Assembly (NCBI GenBank): GCA_964398945.1
Contig: CAYNOT010000010.1
Coordinates: 62,001 to 126,000 of the forward strand
Direction: 5' to 3'
Source of the DNA: JBGTGG01 sp964398945
GTDB lineage: Bacteria > Bacteroidota > Bacteroidia > Cytophagales > Cyclobacteriaceae
Length of the DNA stretch: 64,000 nucleotides
The position numbers and the translations under genes were made by a program. Of the stretch, positions 63,240 to 64,000 are shown piece by piece (the first letter of the stretch is position 1; each line of letters opens with the position of its first letter). The notes below the pieces were generated by a model, which searched no databases, was not told the DNA's origin, and worked only from the letters and a program-made list of their open reading frames with translations.

Positions 63240-64000
63240 ATGCGTTTTTATTGTGCCATTGTCAGCTTCTTTTTTGCTATTGGTTTTGCCAGTGCGCAGC
63301 CGGAAGATTTGCGCAACAAGAATATCGCGTTCGATCAACTCCTTAAAGACCCTAGTTTATTGCAGAGTTCGATCAATTGTATTTTGCAAGACCGGGATGG
63401 CTTCATTTGGGTGGGCACATGGTCGGGCCTTATCCGGTATGATGGATATAACACCACTATTTTTCATTCTGAAGATCTTCCCGGAAAAATAAGAAGCAAT
63501 AAAATTTTAGAAATCTATGAGGATCGTAAAGGGTTTTTATGGATAGGAACGCACATGGGCGGATTGTTTCGCTATGATAAGAACAAAAATTTTTTCGAGC
63601 ATTTTGTAAATGACCCGGGCGATATAACCAGCCTGAGCAACAACAATGTGTGGGCTATCCAGGAAGATGGCAGCGGGAATTTATGGATAGGTACAGAAGA
63701 AGGGTTGAATATTTTGCAACCGGGTGATTCTTCTTTTGTTCGGATATCACGATCAACCGCTCCTTCTTTTAGTTATGATTTTGTAACGGACATCTTGCTT
63801 TCTTCCAGGAATGAATTGTGGATTGCCACTGAATTTGGGTTGAATAAATTGACCATTTCGGAAGAAAAAGGTGAGCAAAAATATTCCTTCCACAGGTTCC
63901 TTTATCAGGAGGATGTCCCCGGTATTTCGTTGCACAATTATATCTATCAACTGGAGGAAGTGATGATGGATGGTGTTTCAACCTTATGGATGAGTACCAA
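63240..64000 (+). CDS. Reg_prop sensor protein, probable hybrid or classical kinase, 3' end cut by window edge
   Basis: The ATG at 63240 opens 253 codons to the window end. A signal peptide (MRFYCAIVSFFFAIGFASAQ) is followed by Reg_prop propeller repeats: LQDRDGFIWVGTWSGLIRYDGYN, YEDRKGFLWIGTHMGGLFRYDK, QEDGSGNLWIGTEEGLNIL, SRNELWIATEFGLNKL. This is the sensor half of a propeller-type two-component protein. Its place at the end of the susC locus suggests that it senses the oligosaccharide product and controls the locus. The kinase part lies beyond the window. Confidence 0.88.
   Translation, partial: MRFYCAIVSFFFAIGFASAQPEDLRNKNIAFDQLLKDPSLLQSSINCILQDRDGFIWVGTWSGLIRYDGYNTTIFHSEDLPGKIRSNKILEIYEDRKGFLWIGTHMGGLFRYDKNKNFFEHFVNDPGDITSLSNNNVWAIQEDGSGNLWIGTEEGLNILQPGDSSFVRISRSTAPSFSYDFVTDILLSSRNELWIATEFGLNKLTISEEKGEQKYSFHRFLYQEDVPGISLHNYIYQLEEVMMDGVSTLWMST

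Noticed and set aside
1..64000. tRNA, rRNA and CRISPR search by eye
   Set aside because: No cloverleaf with a conserved T arm, no ribosomal RNA stretch and no regularly spaced direct repeats were found in the gaps.

Overview
The window looks like chromosomal DNA of a Bacteroidota bacterium, most likely a Cytophagales-type soil or aquatic polymer degrader. The evidence is SusC/SusD pairs, surface glycan-binding lipoproteins, type IX secretion (T9SS) C-terminal sorting domains, Reg_prop/Y_Y_Y sensor kinases, promoters of the Bacteroidota type (TAnnTTTG at -7), and the gene order pheT - coiled coil - zapA - rny. No tRNA, rRNA, CRISPR array, insertion sequence or phage gene was recognised.

Layout. 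(1) 1-7.2 kb: two tandem paralogous giant secreted proteins on the minus strand (the first cut by the window edge), each built from IPT/TIG domains and FG-GAP/VCBS seven-blade propellers. (2) 7.3-10.3 kb: two plus-strand membrane proteins of unknown role. (3) 10.4-19.4 kb, minus strand: three paralogous small membrane proteins with three conserved histidines, a beta-barrel protein, a lipocalin-like lipoprotein, and a probable operon of sensor kinase, NarL-type regulator, HExxH metallopeptidase and membrane protein. A 16-bp inverted repeat sits 22-24 bases upstream of a -7-like box at four places in regions 1 and 3, which suggests a local regulon. (4) 19.5-33.7 kb: core genes ftsK, lolA-like, pyrF, a DUF2851 gene, a polytopic membrane protein, a NeuD-like acyltransferase, a nucleoside phosphorylase, a YheT-like hydrolase, rny, zapA and pheT. 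The pheT leader carries an intrinsic terminator and a phenylalanine-rich short ORF, so attenuation is possible. (5) 33.8-38.5 kb: an ABC permease, then a gene-poor pocket with a fibronectin-type lipoprotein gene broken by an in-frame amber codon, then a barrel protein with a textbook promoter. (6) 38.6-63.2 kb: a hemicellulose locus.

How the hemicellulose locus works. A LacI-type regulator heads a minus-strand operon: GH67 alpha-glucuronidase, SDR oxidoreductase (probable fructuronate/mannonate oxidoreductase), uxuA and uxaC. It lies divergent to GH3 beta-xylosidase, a DUF6807 lipoprotein and a TolB-like propeller protein. One LacI-type operator lies between them. A second block holds GH5 (minus strand) and, on the plus strand, a 46-residue membrane peptide, SusC, SusD, two glycan-binding lipoproteins, a strong terminator, GH30, GH26 with a T9SS tail, and the start of another Reg_prop sensor. 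Together they would capture a glucuronic-acid-decorated xylan and probably a mannan, cleave it, and turn glucuronate into 2-keto-3-deoxygluconate. KDG kinase, KDPG aldolase and a uronate transporter are not in the window.

Several ORF starts were moved inward to the codon that begins the signal peptide or the conserved domain; each entry says where.
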